Counted from the stretch's first letter, positions 37,811-47,104 are shown. The stretch: 64,000 nt of DNA from Bifidobacterium breve DSM 20213 = JCM 1192 (GCF_001025175.1 NZ_AP012324.1:2170001-2234000), one strand, 5' to 3'. The notes: generated from the letters alone by a model not told the origin. A program made the numbers and translations.

Positions 37811-38809
37811 ATGGCTATCAAAAAAGGACCGACCAAGGGGTCGGGTGGCAAGCATCGCAACAAACTGAAGGGTTACGGCCCCACTCCGAAGGCCGAGGAC
37901 CGCGTCTACCACAAGGCATACAAGGCCAAGAAGGCGGCGGAACGCCGGCAGATGGCCGACCCGCGTCTGGCGGCTCGCCGCCGAGTGGACAAGTTCGCTT
38001 CGGCGGACACCTCGGATCTGGTGTACGGCCGCAATTCCGTGCTGGAGGCACTGCGCGTGGGCGTACCTTCTTCCACGCTGTACATCATGTCTCGCATCGA
38101 GCATGATGACCGCACCCGCGAAATCGTGAAGATCGCCGGCATGAACGGCCTGCACATGCTGGAGGCCGACCGTCTGGAGATGGATCGCATCGCCCGCTCC
38201 GGCAACCATCAGGGCGTGATCCTGAAGGTCGATCCGTTCCAGTACTCCTCTCTGAGGGAATTGGCCGACCGTGCCGAGAAGAAGGCAAAGGCCATGGAGG
38301 CTGCGAATTCGGCCGCCGCACGCATCGCGGCCCGCCCGCTGTTCATTGCGCTGGACGGCGTGACCGACCCGCAGAACCTGGGTGCCGTGATTCGTTCGGC
38401 AGCCGCATTCGGTGCCAACGGTGTGATTCTGCCCGAGCGTCGTTCCGCTTCGGTGAACGCCGCAGCATGGAAGGTATCCGCTGGCGCAGCGGCCCACATG
38501 CCGGTGGCTCGCGTGGTGAACCTGACCAAGGCGATCGAAGGCCTGAAGGAGCGCGGCTACTACGTAGTCGGCCTGGACGGCGGTGGCGACAAGCTCGTGG
38601 GCGAAACCGGTTTTGAAACCGATCCGCTCGTGGTGGTGCTGGGATCGGAAGGCAGTGGCCTGAGCCGATTGGTGCGCGAATCCTGCGACGCGATTGCCGG
38701 CATTCCGATCAGCTCGTCCGTGGAATCGCTGAACGCTTCGGTGGCCGCGGGCATCAGCCTGTACGCCGTGTCCCGCGCCCGTCGCGAGGGCGCCGAATCA
38801 GCTCAGTAA
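37811..38809 (+). CDS. rlmB: TrmH/SpoU-family 23S rRNA 2'-O-methyltransferase
   Basis: The start is ATG 37811 (MAIKKGPTKGSGG); GACAAT (37798-37803) lies seven bases before it and no Shine-Dalgarno sequence is present, so the mRNA may be leaderless. The 332-residue protein has a basic N-terminal extension (about 75 residues), a substrate-recognition domain (YGRNSVLEALR) and a SPOUT domain. The three SpoU motifs are LDGVTDPQNLGAVIRSAAAF, VVLGSEGSGLSRLVRESCD and ISSSVESLNASVAAGISLY. It probably methylates G2251 of 23S rRNA using S-adenosylmethionine. A strong terminator follows at 38825-38856. Confidence 0.9.
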   Translation: MAIKKGPTKGSGGKHRNKLKGYGPTPKAEDRVYHKAYKAKKAAERRQMADPRLAARRRVDKFASADTSDLVYGRNSVLEALRVGVPSSTLYIMSRIEHDDRTREIVKIAGMNGLHMLEADRLEMDRIARSGNHQGVILKVDPFQYSSLRELADRAEKKAKAMEAANSAAARIAARPLFIALDGVTDPQNLGAVIRSAAAFGANGVILPERRSASVNAAAWKVSAGAAAHMPVARVVNLTKAIEGLKERGYYVVGLDGGGDKLVGETGFETDPLVVVLGSEGSGLSRLVRESCDAIAGIPISSSVESLNASVAAGISLYAVSRARREGAESAQ

Positions 38810-38824
38810 GCTAAGCAGCCAAAC

Positions 38825-38856
38825 AAAGAGGTCCGCCAGCGATGGCGGACCTCTTT
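38825..38856 (+). terminator. intrinsic terminator
   Basis: AAAGAGGTCCGCCA (38825-38838) and TGGCGGACCTCTTT (38843-38856) form a perfect 14-bp stem with a 4-base loop and a following TTCGTTT. It ends the methyltransferase gene and, read from the other side, may serve the convergent mutarotase gene. Confidence 0.92.
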
Positions 38857-38860
38857 TCGT

Positions 38861-39721
38861 TTATGCCGCAGAGAGCGTTTGGGTGAGCGCATGGGACTCG
38901 CCGGGTTCAAGTCTTACCGCGTGTTCGCGGCATGCGGCGGCCTCGCAGCATACGAAGTGACGCCATTCCTCGTTGACGGAATCATTGACCAGCACGCCGT
39001 ACGGTTCGGCGGGGTTCCACACCACGGTTTGCGCAGAGCCGGACTTGGCAACATGAATCGTGCGACCAAAACCTTCGTCATGCAGTTCCACTGCGGCAGT
39101 CGAGGCATATACACGATCCACCGGGCCATCGAACGTCACGGCCTCGTCCGGCTGCTCACACGGCGCAAAACCATTGGTCGCATCCTCATAATGTGCGTGC
39201 TCAAGACCGGTGAGGCGAATCTGCGAGACATCGCTGACGTGGAAATACGTATGCAGTGCGGCTTCATAGGAGAACGGCGTGGCTCCAGTGTTGGTCACTG
39301 TAAGCGTCATGGTAAGGGTATCGGCAACGTGCACCTCATAATCAGCACGGAAACTGGGCACGGCATCCCCCTCGAACCAAGGCAGCATATCGGAAGGCAC
39401 ATCAGCCTCGGTCAGGCTGTAATGCGCATAGCTATTGCTGAAGGACTCAGCATCGAGATGCCACTGTCTGGTACGAACGAATCCATGATTCGGCTTTTTG
39501 CCAAGACCATGGCCGTCGGCAAAGCCGGGCCCAAACCACGGGAATATCACCGGAACACCGCCGCCCAGCGGCCTACCTTCAGCAACCACCACCGAAGAAG
39601 GTGCAAACACCACATCCGTGGCCTGGCTCAGCGGCCGCCAGCGCAGCAGATGCGCGCCGCGGTCGCTGATGGTGGCGGAACCTGCGGAATTGTCGATGTT
39701 GCGAAACACGAAATCAGTCAT
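38861..39721 (-). CDS. D-hexose-6-phosphate mutarotase (YeaD-like)
   Basis: The 286-residue protein is an aldose-epimerase-fold enzyme of the glucose-6-phosphate 1-epimerase group. Visible are GGGVPVIFPWFGPG (substrate-binding loop), the catalytic His in EAALHTYFHVSD and the base Glu in RLEPGESHALTQ. It interconverts alpha and beta anomers of hexose phosphates. It lies 54 bases downstream of galT on the same strand, so the two are probably co-transcribed and used in galactose/glucose phosphate flux. GGAGAGG lies before the ATG. Confidence 0.88.
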   Translation of the reverse strand: MTDFVFRNIDNSAGSATISDRGAHLLRWRPLSQATDVVFAPSSVVVAEGRPLGGGVPVIFPWFGPGFADGHGLGKKPNHGFVRTRQWHLDAESFSNSYAHYSLTEADVPSDMLPWFEGDAVPSFRADYEVHVADTLTMTLTVTNTGATPFSYEAALHTYFHVSDVSQIRLTGLEHAHYEDATNGFAPCEQPDEAVTFDGPVDRVYASTAAVELHDEGFGRTIHVAKSGSAQTVVWNPAEPYGVLVNDSVNEEWRHFVCCEAAACREHAVRLEPGESHALTQTLSAA

Positions 39722-39775
39722 TACCTCTCCTCAAACATCGGAAAATAGTGCTGCGGTTTATCAGCGCGGGGCCGA

Positions 39776-41287
39776 TTACTGCCGGGTAAGCCCAAGTTCA
39801 GCGAGGAACGCGACCGTCTGCTCCTTGGTTTTGAACACGGCGGTATTGCCGAGAATACGCTCGCACACGCTGCCAAGTTCTTCATGAACGGCTTGATGAA
39901 TGGCCGCTCGGTCACGATTGCCGTTCAGTGCGGCGGTCAGCTCGTCCCATTCCAGCGTGAACTCACTCACCGATGCGGGTAACGGCTGGCCCTCGGCCAA
40001 GGCGTTCTCAAGCTGGGCAAGTTGATCGACCAAACGTCCGGGCAGAATAAACAGACCCTGCGCTTCGATGAGGCCAATAGGCTCCTGCTTGATCGGCCAG
40101 AATTCGGGATGCGCGTGGAACACTCCCTCGGGGTATTCGCTGCTGACGGCATTGTTGCGGAAAATCAAGCTCATCTCGTACCCGCGATCCGTAATGATGG
40201 CACTTGGAGACACAGCGGATTGACGATTACCATCCGCGTCATGGCTGGCGATGTTCGCTGCACTATCGTCAAACTGCTGCCAAGCGAGTCGAATCATATC
40301 GCTGATTTCCACGATGGCATCGCGATTGCGAGACACCACACGTACGGCGGTACCCGGCCAGTCGAGGATCTCAACCACGGCATCTGGATAGCCGTTCATG
40401 TGGAATGTGGCCCAAGCGGCCGCCTTGTGCATGGGCAGATGCTCGCCGCCGCCCTGATAGTGATCATGAGCCAGCACCGATCCGCCGATACGCGGCAGAG
40501 CGGCGTTGCAGCCCAGGAAGTAGCCGGGGAATCGGTCAACGAAGTCCAGCAGATGGCCGAAGGTATCGCGGTCAACGTGCATAGGCGTGTGCTCGGTGTT
40601 GACGCAAATGCCATGCTGGTGGAAGTAGCCGTATGGAGAGAACTGCCAGAACCACGGTTCGCCGCCCAGCGTGACCGGCACTGTGCGCAGCGTACGCTTG
40701 TCACGGCCCGCGAAACCTTCGTTCTCATGGCATATCGTGCAGGAAGGGTAGCCACCCGCCACGCTATTGCCGGCTGCAGCCTTCTTCATGTTCTTGAATT
40801 CCGGCTTGGCGAGATTGATGGTCACGGTGACGCCATGCGAATCAAAGCGCGGATTTTTGTCGAGTACGGCTTTCTTGACGTAGTTGTTGGCCACGCTGTA
40901 GTCGTAGAACCAGCGCATGGCCTCCATACCATCGTTGGATTGTTCAACGGCCACGAACCGATCCTGTACAGCGGACGGGCTGGCGGACAGCAGACCCATC
41001 ACCACATCGGCGTATCGCGGCCCTTCTTCAGGCTCGAATAGGCCAGCGGCAACGCATGATTCGCGGAAGCGGCTCAACAGTTCGTCCGGCGCGGTGTCGT
41101 CTGTAGTCTCTCCGGTCGGGCGGTACGAATCCAGCTCAAACAGTTCAAAAATGCGATTACGGGTCCAATCCGCATCGCGCGGGTCAAGGTTAAGATGCTT
41201 GCCGGCATAATCGACCAGTACGTCGATGCTGGCATACACGTCGTTCAGGCTGCTGACGGTGTTGTCTGTTGCTTCGTTGCGAGACAT
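39776..41287 (-). CDS. galT: UDP-glucose--hexose-1-phosphate uridylyltransferase, class II
   Basis: The 503-residue enzyme exchanges UMP between UDP-glucose and galactose-1-phosphate in the Leloir pathway. It belongs to the longer class II (Bacillus/Lactobacillus type) by length, and by the blocks FWQFSPYGYFHQHGICVNTEHTPM and LAHDHYQGGGEHLPMHKA, rather than the HPH motif of the class I enzyme. galK and galE are not in the window. The promoter region shows TATAAT (41332-41337, minus strand) and an inverted repeat at 41306-41326. In bifidobacteria this enzyme supports galactose from lactose, raffinose and human milk sugars. Confidence 0.93.
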   Translation of the reverse strand: MSRNEATDNTVSSLNDVYASIDVLVDYAGKHLNLDPRDADWTRNRIFELFELDSYRPTGETTDDTAPDELLSRFRESCVAAGLFEPEEGPRYADVVMGLLSASPSAVQDRFVAVEQSNDGMEAMRWFYDYSVANNYVKKAVLDKNPRFDSHGVTVTINLAKPEFKNMKKAAAGNSVAGGYPSCTICHENEGFAGRDKRTLRTVPVTLGGEPWFWQFSPYGYFHQHGICVNTEHTPMHVDRDTFGHLLDFVDRFPGYFLGCNAALPRIGGSVLAHDHYQGGGEHLPMHKAAAWATFHMNGYPDAVVEILDWPGTAVRVVSRNRDAIVEISDMIRLAWQQFDDSAANIASHDADGNRQSAVSPSAIITDRGYEMSLIFRNNAVSSEYPEGVFHAHPEFWPIKQEPIGLIEAQGLFILPGRLVDQLAQLENALAEGQPLPASVSEFTLEWDELTAALNGNRDRAAIHQAVHEELGSVCERILGNTAVFKTKEQTVAFLAELGLTRQ

Positions 41288-41305
41288 TGGTTCGTCTTTC
41301 TGCTT

Positions 41306-41337
41306 ATTGTTAATTACCCTAACAATTAATAATTATA
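41306..41337 (-). promoter_or_regulatory. galT promoter with operator-like inverted repeat
   Basis: The minus strand has a perfect -10 TATAAT (41332-41337). Downstream, ATTGTTA and TAACAAT (41306-41312 and 41320-41326) form a 7-bp inverted repeat with a 7-base spacer near the expected start point. A repressor bound there would block initiation. Confidence 0.55.
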
Positions 41338-41379
41338 GACGACCCACGGTCAACGGCACACGCGATCCACACACATAAG

Positions 41380-41439
41380 AAACCGCACCTCCGATCATCG
41401 AATCTGAATTACTTCAGTCCAACAATCGGGGCGCGGTTC
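41380..41439 (-). terminator. probable terminator after the DUF4032 gene
   Basis: GAACCGC (minus, 41433-41439) pairs with GCGGTTC-side bases at 41380-41386, with a second helix CCCGAT/ATCGG inside. TTTCTTATG follows on the minus strand. The stem is interrupted, so confidence is moderate. Confidence 0.5.
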
Positions 41440-41463
41440 ACAGGGCCGAATATATAAATCCGC

Positions 41464-42876
41464 TTAATGGCTCCACACCGCCGCGTCAGGATCGTCGTCG
41501 GGGTTGTAGCCGCCGTCGTCCAGGCCGCCGTAAGTGGTCTCATCATCGATGACGCCGGAATCGGCCTCTTCGTTGAGTTCGGCAAGCGCCTTGGAATCGA
41601 GCTTATAGTTCGGCAAGACGTTTTCGATATAGCTGGTCACAGCCTCGTCCATCGGCACGTCGTGGCCGGCCTTCTCCGCCAAGAACCAACGATGGTCAAG
41701 CACCTCGTGGAAGAACTGCGCCGGCTCGATCTGCGAACGGTACTCACGCGGAATCATGCGAACCGTTGGCTCGTACACTTCGCGCATCCAATCGGTGGCC
41801 ACGATTTCGAGCTCCTCGCCGTCACGCCATGTGGAGGCGCGGTAGGCATCGAGATCGTTGAGCAGGCGGCGTGCCTGGTTCTCCTGCACGTCCAAACCAG
41901 TGAGACGCAACAGCTTGCGGTTGGCGTAACCGGCATCCACCACACGCGGGCGGACCAGCACGCGCTTGCCGTCCTCGGCGGTCTTCATCTCCAGCTCGTC
42001 CACGTCGAAGCCCAGGTCGTTGAGCTTGTTGACGCGCTGCTCGATCTTCCACATCTCATCCGGGCCGAACTTGTCGGTGTCGGTCAGGGCGCTCCACAGC
42101 GAGTGGTAACGGTCGACCAAGCGGTTGCCGACCTCGATCTCGTCCACGTCGCTCGGCAGCAGACGGCCGGAGGCCAGATCCATGAGCTCGCCGATGATGT
42201 TGGTGCGGGCCAGGTCGATATCGTATTCGCGCTGGCCATCGGTAAGCTGCACCTGCAAATCACCGGTTTCGGCGTCCACCAGGAAGGCGGAAAACGCGTC
42301 GGCATCACGCAGGAACAGGACGTTCGACAGCGACACATCGCCCCAGTAGAAGCCGGCCAAGTGCAGGCGAACCAGCAGCACGGCAAGGGCGTCGATCAAA
42401 CGCTCGGCAGTATCCGGCTGGAGATTGCGGGCGAACAGCGCGCGGTACGGCAGTGAGAACTTCAGGTGACGGGTGACCAGAATCGCTTCCAGCGGTTCAC
42501 CGTTGCGGTCATGACGACCGGTGACCACGGCAATCGGGGTGACGGTCGGCAACTCAAGCTTCTGCAGTCGGCGCAAAATCTCATACTCGCGCTCGGCCAC
42601 CTGACGGGTGATCTCTTTCATGGCGTACACCTCGTCGCCCACGTGCACAAAACGCACCACGTGGCGGGAGATGCCTCGCGGCAGGTTGGCCAGCAGGTCC
42701 TCGGGCCAGGTGGCCAGGGGCTTATGCCAGGGCAGCGTGAACATCTTCGGGTTCGAGCTGGCGGCGGTGATCTTCAATGCTTGCGGCTCAGCTGAACTGG
42801 CATGTTCGTCTTCGGCTTTGACGGACGTGGCCTTCAGCGCGCGCGGATCCATCTGGGGCAAATCGTTCAACTCCAT
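41464..42876 (-). CDS. DUF4032-domain protein, kinase-like fold
   Basis: The 470-residue protein has an N-terminal region resembling lipopolysaccharide-type kinases: VRFVHVGDEVYAMKEITRQVAEREYEIL (Lys and Glu of the nucleotide pocket), then GFYWGDVSLSNVLFLRD (catalytic-loop-like Asp and Asn) and FLVDAETGDL (DxE in place of DFG). The second half is the DUF4032 region found in actinobacteria, ending in an acidic tail (NPDDDPDAAVWSH). Substrate and activity are unknown. The start overlaps the stop of the upstream pilin-like gene by ten bases. The motif-to-kinase link is by eye. Confidence 0.78.
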   Translation of the reverse strand: MELNDLPQMDPRALKATSVKAEDEHASSAEPQALKITAASSNPKMFTLPWHKPLATWPEDLLANLPRGISRHVVRFVHVGDEVYAMKEITRQVAEREYEILRRLQKLELPTVTPIAVVTGRHDRNGEPLEAILVTRHLKFSLPYRALFARNLQPDTAERLIDALAVLLVRLHLAGFYWGDVSLSNVLFLRDADAFSAFLVDAETGDLQVQLTDGQREYDIDLARTNIIGELMDLASGRLLPSDVDEIEVGNRLVDRYHSLWSALTDTDKFGPDEMWKIEQRVNKLNDLGFDVDELEMKTAEDGKRVLVRPRVVDAGYANRKLLRLTGLDVQENQARRLLNDLDAYRASTWRDGEELEIVATDWMREVYEPTVRMIPREYRSQIEPAQFFHEVLDHRWFLAEKAGHDVPMDEAVTSYIENVLPNYKLDSKALAELNEEADSGVIDDETTYGGLDDGGYNPDDDPDAAVWSH

Positions 42877-43727
42877 GTGTTCGATTTTACGTGGTGCTTG
42901 GGAAGTGCAGCGAGGAGCGGCGACTTCGGCGCGTTATTCTCGCATACGAATAAATCATCTGTATGGGATTTGCCGGCCGAATTGACGTCCCGTATGCGGC
43001 GCCTCATGCGCAATCTGAACAAAATGAACGCAACAAGTAACATGAGCCCCGCTGCCGCGGCAATGCTGCCTACGGCGGCACCCGTACGACCGATAAGGCC
43101 AGGATTGCCCGGCTCCTCGCTCGGGTTATTTTCGGGCGGGACAACAGGAGTTCCAGTGCTAAATTTCGGCTCTACTGTGATGTTGAGATCAGCGGATGTG
43201 TCTCCACTGCCAGGAATCGAGATGAGGAACGGATCACAGTCGTATGCTTTGTTGGCTTTCGCCGAGCTCGTGCGGGAGACCAGATATAGGCCGAGCGGCA
43301 GATTCTGGAAAGTGAGCTGACCAGCTACGTTAGTGGTGCCGGAATGCTGGTACAGCTTGTTTTTCGCCGCGTGCGTAGCGAGCTTCTTGGCAGCATCGTG
43401 ATATTCACTTGATGTCAGGCGTTCCCAATCGGCAGTGAGGCCGGAAAAATCGCCGACGGTTTTATATGAGGAGACGCTACCATCATTGTTCGTTGTGACG
43501 GTGGCGACGCGCACGATGGAATAGGTATCGCCGGCAAGCAATTTGGGCGAAGCCGTGTCTCGGCCCCATACGGCATTGATGGTGAGAGCGCCGAAAGAAT
43601 CAGCTTGCGCATACGGCACCATAGAGCCGAAGGCTGCAAGAACAGTGAGGACGATAGTAACGGCGGCGGCAATCATGGCAGCAATGCGCGCCGCACCATA
43701 CTCGCTTCCGCTATGCAGGTCTAACAT
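42867..43727 (-). CDS. pilin-like surface protein
   Basis: The start is ATG 43727 (MLDLHSGSEYG), with AAAGGA ten bases upstream; the open frame to 43913 runs over the sortase remnant. The 286-residue protein has a signal peptide-like segment (residues 15-44, ending AQADSFG), a Thr/Ser-rich body with SpaA-like features (TFQNLPLGLYLVSRT), then NPGLIGRTG followed by a hydrophobic span and RLRMRRR. LIGRTG would be a degenerate LPxTG sorting signal. An odd 40-residue tail follows the charged stretch, where normal pilins stop. It is the last gene of a broken pilus locus. Confidence 0.72.
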   Translation of the reverse strand: MLDLHSGSEYGAARIAAMIAAAVTIVLTVLAAFGSMVPYAQADSFGALTINAVWGRDTASPKLLAGDTYSIVRVATVTTNNDGSVSSYKTVGDFSGLTADWERLTSSEYHDAAKKLATHAAKNKLYQHSGTTNVAGQLTFQNLPLGLYLVSRTSSAKANKAYDCDPFLISIPGSGDTSADLNITVEPKFSTGTPVVPPENNPSEEPGNPGLIGRTGAAVGSIAAAAGLMLLVAFILFRLRMRRRIRDVNSAGKSHTDDLFVCENNAPKSPLLAALPKHHVKSNTWS

Positions 43728-44298
43728 GTCTACCCGGTCCTTTCCGCCGTGATGAATGTGATTGGTTATTTGTACTGTCTGGCTGAGGAGGCAAGTCACC
43801 GTCCGGCTCGATATCCGCAGAGTCAGAATCACCAGATGCGACCTTGGCGCTCCCACTCTGCCGGCGTCGCCGCTCATGACGCTGCCATAAATGCCATGCG
43901 ACGAGCAAGGCAATCAGTGCAAGAGACGGCAACAAGTACTGCAGCGGAATGTCCACGTGGAACGTGGATCTGGCGTCATCCTGCTGCTGCGGCGCGTATG
44001 GGATGCGATGGCCACGCACCAGCAGCCGATGCGTATTGACCGCATACGGCGTACAAGTGATGAGCGTGACCAAATCCTTGCCGGGCTCAATTGCCAGTTG
44101 TTTGGTATCGGTCGGCAGAACGGTAGTGATCTTATCGACCTGATACGCATACGTGTCTTTAAGTATTCACCATCAGCCTTGGACAGAGCAACGCTCACCT
44201 TCAGTCCGAACAGGTTCACGTACAGCACGTTGCCTTCCGAAAGCACCTTGAGATCGAATGCCTGGCGGATTCTAATGGTGGTTGCAACGCCTGTGTTG
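43711..44298 (-). pseudogene. class C sortase, truncated and frameshifted
   Basis: The C-terminal half of a pilus sortase can be read: TTIRIRQAFDLKVLSEGNVLYV in one frame, then after a frameshift near 44155, KDTYAYQVDKI and DLVTLITCTPYAVNTHRLLVRGHRI. The latter holds the catalytic Cys of TLxTC and the Arg of the sortase site. A C-terminal span and Arg-rich tail follow (LLPSLALIALLVAWHLW). The catalytic His region and everything upstream are missing, cut at the IS remnant (about 44298). It is therefore inactive. The stop overlaps the pilin-like start by 17 bases, so they were one operon. Confidence 0.85.
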
Positions 44299-44955
44299 TT
44301 TTGTTGGTTTTAGGTTAGTTGGTGCTGTCGAGTAATTCGATGTTTTTCTCGCTGGGTTTCATGTATCCGAGGGTTTTGCGGGGCCAGTTGTTGAGTTCCT
44401 CGGCGACCGCGTCCAGGTAGTCCTCGTGGCGCGCGGCCATGCGGCTCACGGGCCTGTTTTTGAACATGCGGCAGCCGCGCGGCGTGATGAAACCGCAGTC
44501 CAATGATTCCGACAGGACCCTGCAGATCGGCCCGACCTCGAAGCGCCCCTTGTGTTCGTCGACGTAGGCGACCATCAGGGGTGTGTCGGGTCGAGCCTGG
44601 CCTCGAAAAAAGCCGACGCCGTCGTCAATATCTCGTTCGCCCGGCGCAACTCGGCGACCTCCCGGCGCGGTTTCCTGAGCTCGGACATCGCTTCCTGCGC
44701 CGATTGCCTCGTCTCCGCCGTGACCGTCGCGTCCGCCTGGTTGCACCAACGGCGCAGCGTCTCCGGGGCCACGCCCAGGTCTTTCGTCACCTGCGCTCTT
44801 CGCCTTCGTCTCCGGCGAATACGAAGAGCGTGATTCCGTCAGCAGTCTGACGGCCTTCACCCTGAACTCCGGCGTGTATCTCGTGCCCTTTGCTATGGTT
44901 CCATCATCTCCCATCGAGTTAGGGAAAACACGGAACAAAATCAGTCCATATCACG
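44299..44955 (-). mobile_element. chimeric IS remnant: IS3-type start joined to an IS30-type end
   Basis: From the right, IS3 orfA begins KGTRYTPEFRVKAVRLLTES, breaks frame near 44800, and continues in another frame as TKDLGVAPETLRRWCNQAD to ANEILTTASAFFEARLD. The orfB start (MVAYVDEHKGRFEVGPICRV to RMFKNRPVSRMAARHE) follows and is then replaced near 44415 by VAEELNNWPRKTLGYMKPSEK, the typical C-terminus of IS30 transposases. No catalytic DDE core remains. The right end shows TGGACTGATTTTG (minus, near 44935-44950), like IS3 termini. It abuts the truncated sortase. Confidence 0.8.
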
Positions 44956-45000
44956 GCGTGTCGCATTTTTTTTCGATATGATATATGTATCACAAAAAAT

Positions 45001-45008
45001 AAACGTTT
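45001..45008 (+). promoter_or_regulatory. AAACGTTT palindrome upstream of the LacI gene
   Basis: AAACGTTTA lies nine bases before the LacI start and again at 46141-46149 in the first codons of the binding-protein gene. The centre CG palindrome is typical of LacI-family operators, suggesting autoregulation. Confidence 0.4.
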
Positions 45009-45016
45009 AGGATTCA

Positions 45017-46099
45017 ATGATGAATAGGAACGCTGTAACCATAACTGACATCTCGAAGCGTACGGGGTTGTCTGTGTACGTCATCTCCAGAGCGCTCAAC
45101 GGGAAAAGCGGAGTCGCACAAGAAACTCGATCCAGGATACTTAAGGTTGCCGATGAAATGGGGTATGTCCCCAACAGCAAGGCGCAAGACTTGCGTACGG
45201 GGCGCAACCGTTCGATTACGTTGCTGACCGCGGGTATGTCAAACTCCTACTATCTCGATCTGATCAGCGGTATAGAAAGCGTCCTGCAAGGCAGAGAAGA
45301 AAGTCTCTTCATCGCCGACTTGGCTGTTAATGGACGCTATGAGGAAGACAATGAGACGTCGCTTTTGCGACGAGTGGCCGAGAACCGTCCTGGCGGCATC
45401 ATCTCAACGCTAGGATTGAGTGATCGCAGTAGAAGAATGCTGAGAGGGTGGGGGGTACCGACGATTTTCGTAGATTCAACCCCTGAGGTTGAGGGGGTGC
45501 TTCAGGAAGACTCAGGTGATGGCTTCTCCTATGTGACGACAGATAACGTTGATGCGGCAGAACAACTTGGTGCCCATTTGAACGAGCATGGGTTCCGTAA
45601 ATGGTTGCTTGCGATATATCCGGATATATGGAATAGCCGTTATGCACGTGAACGCAGTTTGGTTTCGGCCGCAACGAAATCCGGAGCTGAGATTCGCGTG
45701 ATCGAATGCGGCAACAATGAGAAAGATGCATGTGCCACCATGCTTAACTTCATGGACACGCAGGGCTATGAGCCGGATGTCGTCATCGCTGGCAACAATC
45801 CCATATTGCTCGGAGTCATGTCGGCGTTTCAAACGCGAGGGGTAAGGATCCCAGTTGACGTGGGATTGGTGACTTTCGACGATTTTGCCTGGTCAGATCT
45901 TCTTTCGCCGAGAATAACTCTCGTTGCGGAGAACAGCCATTTAATTGGAGTGAATGCAGCCAACTTTCTGTTGGAGCAGATTGAAGAGGGAAAGGAGGCG
46001 AGTGAGGGAGACGGGCCGACGATGATGCCAAAGCCTGTTCGCAGAATGATTAAATCTTCTCTGAAAGTCAGAGAATCATGCGGGTGCCTAACGCGATGA
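45017..46099 (+). CDS. LacI-family transcriptional regulator
   Basis: The 360-residue repressor has the N-terminal helix-turn-helix VTITDISKRTGLSVYVISRALNGKSGV (residues 6-32) and hinge PNSKAQDLRTGRNRSI. A periplasmic-binding-like effector domain follows (LLTAGMSNSYYLDLISGIE onward). The C-terminus ends CGCLTR, as in many regulators of ribose-type importers. It is the first gene of a plus-strand operon with RbsB, RbsA and RbsC homologues starting 35 bases later, so it probably senses the imported sugar. Base composition is clearly lower in GC than flanking genes, consistent with transfer. The start could also be the ATG at 45020. Confidence 0.92.
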   Translation: MMNRNAVTITDISKRTGLSVYVISRALNGKSGVAQETRSRILKVADEMGYVPNSKAQDLRTGRNRSITLLTAGMSNSYYLDLISGIESVLQGREESLFIADLAVNGRYEEDNETSLLRRVAENRPGGIISTLGLSDRSRRMLRGWGVPTIFVDSTPEVEGVLQEDSGDGFSYVTTDNVDAAEQLGAHLNEHGFRKWLLAIYPDIWNSRYARERSLVSAATKSGAEIRVIECGNNEKDACATMLNFMDTQGYEPDVVIAGNNPILLGVMSAFQTRGVRIPVDVGLVTFDDFAWSDLLSPRITLVAENSHLIGVNAANFLLEQIEEGKEASEGDGPTMMPKPVRRMIKSSLKVRESCGCLTR

Positions 46100-46133
46100 T
46101 GCGTTGACGCATGTCTTGTTGAAAAGGAAAACC

Positions 46134-47102
46134 ATGAAAAAAACGTTTATGATGCCTGTTGTTTGTTCCTTGCTTGCGGCTTCAATGATGTTGTCCGGCT
46201 GTAGCGCGGTAAGCAACGGCGACAATGCGGTCGGGGAGACATCGAAGCCAACGGAGATCAAGAGCATTGGCCTGATGGTGCAGGATATGTCCAATCCGTT
46301 CTTCTCTGCCATGGATAGGGAGGCGAAAGTTCAGGCGAAGAAGATTGGCGCTACGCTGAACGTTCAGGATGCTCAGCTTGATCTGACTACTCAGGATAAC
46401 CAGATCTCGGCGTTCATTGAGCAGGGTGTGGACCTGATCATCGTCTCCGCCGTCGATGAGAGCGGTCTGAAGCCGGCCATCGAGCGTGCTCGTGCCGCGG
46501 GTATCATTGTTGTTGCTGTTGATACGCCGGCGAAGGGTGCCGACGCAATCGTGATGACGGATGGTGTCCAGGCTGGCGAGCTTTCCTGCGAATACCTTGC
46601 CAATCAATTGGGTGGCAAGGGCAATATCCTCATCGTCGATGGCACCCCTATCCAGACCATTACGGATCGAATTAAGGGATGTAAGATGGCGATTGAGAAG
46701 TATCCTGATATCAAGGTGGTTGGGCAGCAGGCTTCCAAGAACGATCGAGCCACAGGTCTTTCTGTGACCACAGATATGCTGACGGCCAACAAAGACGTGC
46801 AGGGCATCTTTGGTATGAATGATCCGTCCGCCTTGGGCGCTGCGCTGGCGGTTGAACAAGCTGGTAGGAGCGATCAGATCATCGTGACTGGTGTGGACGG
46901 TAGCCCCGAAGGGGTCGATGAACTTAAGCGCGCTGGTTCTCCGTTCGTGGGCATGTCCACGCAGAATCCTGCGGAGATGGTTCGTCAGGCCATCAAGTTC
47001 GCACAGCAAGTGGTGGATGGCGAGACTCCGGAGGAGACCACCATTCTTATCCCTAGCGAGATGATCACCCGCGAGAATGTGGATGAATACAAGGGGTGGT
47101 GA
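46134..47102 (+). CDS. CUT2 sugar-binding lipoprotein (RbsB type)
   Basis: The start is ATG 46134 with AAAAGGAAAA upstream. The 322-residue protein has a signal peptide with lipobox MLSGC (Cys23) and a mature RbsB-like domain (IGLMVQDMSNPFFSAMDREAKVQAKKIG, VDLIIVSAVDESGLKPAIERA). It binds a monosaccharide or small sugar outside the cell for the ABC importer that follows. The ligand cannot be deduced; ribose, galactose and fructose importers of this class look alike. It is in one operon with the LacI gene and the ATPase, whose start overlaps closely (three bases after the stop). Confidence 0.91.
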   Translation: MKKTFMMPVVCSLLAASMMLSGCSAVSNGDNAVGETSKPTEIKSIGLMVQDMSNPFFSAMDREAKVQAKKIGATLNVQDAQLDLTTQDNQISAFIEQGVDLIIVSAVDESGLKPAIERARAAGIIVVAVDTPAKGADAIVMTDGVQAGELSCEYLANQLGGKGNILIVDGTPIQTITDRIKGCKMAIEKYPDIKVVGQQASKNDRATGLSVTTDMLTANKDVQGIFGMNDPSALGAALAVEQAGRSDQIIVTGVDGSPEGVDELKRAGSPFVGMSTQNPAEMVRQAIKFAQQVVDGETPEETTILIPSEMITRENVDEYKGW

Positions 47103-47104
47103 GC

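Noticed and set aside
36509..38497. Long N-terminal extension of the MFS transporter
   Set aside because: The upstream part is antisense to the rRNA methyltransferase and has no membrane character; the transporter fold begins at 37723-37738.
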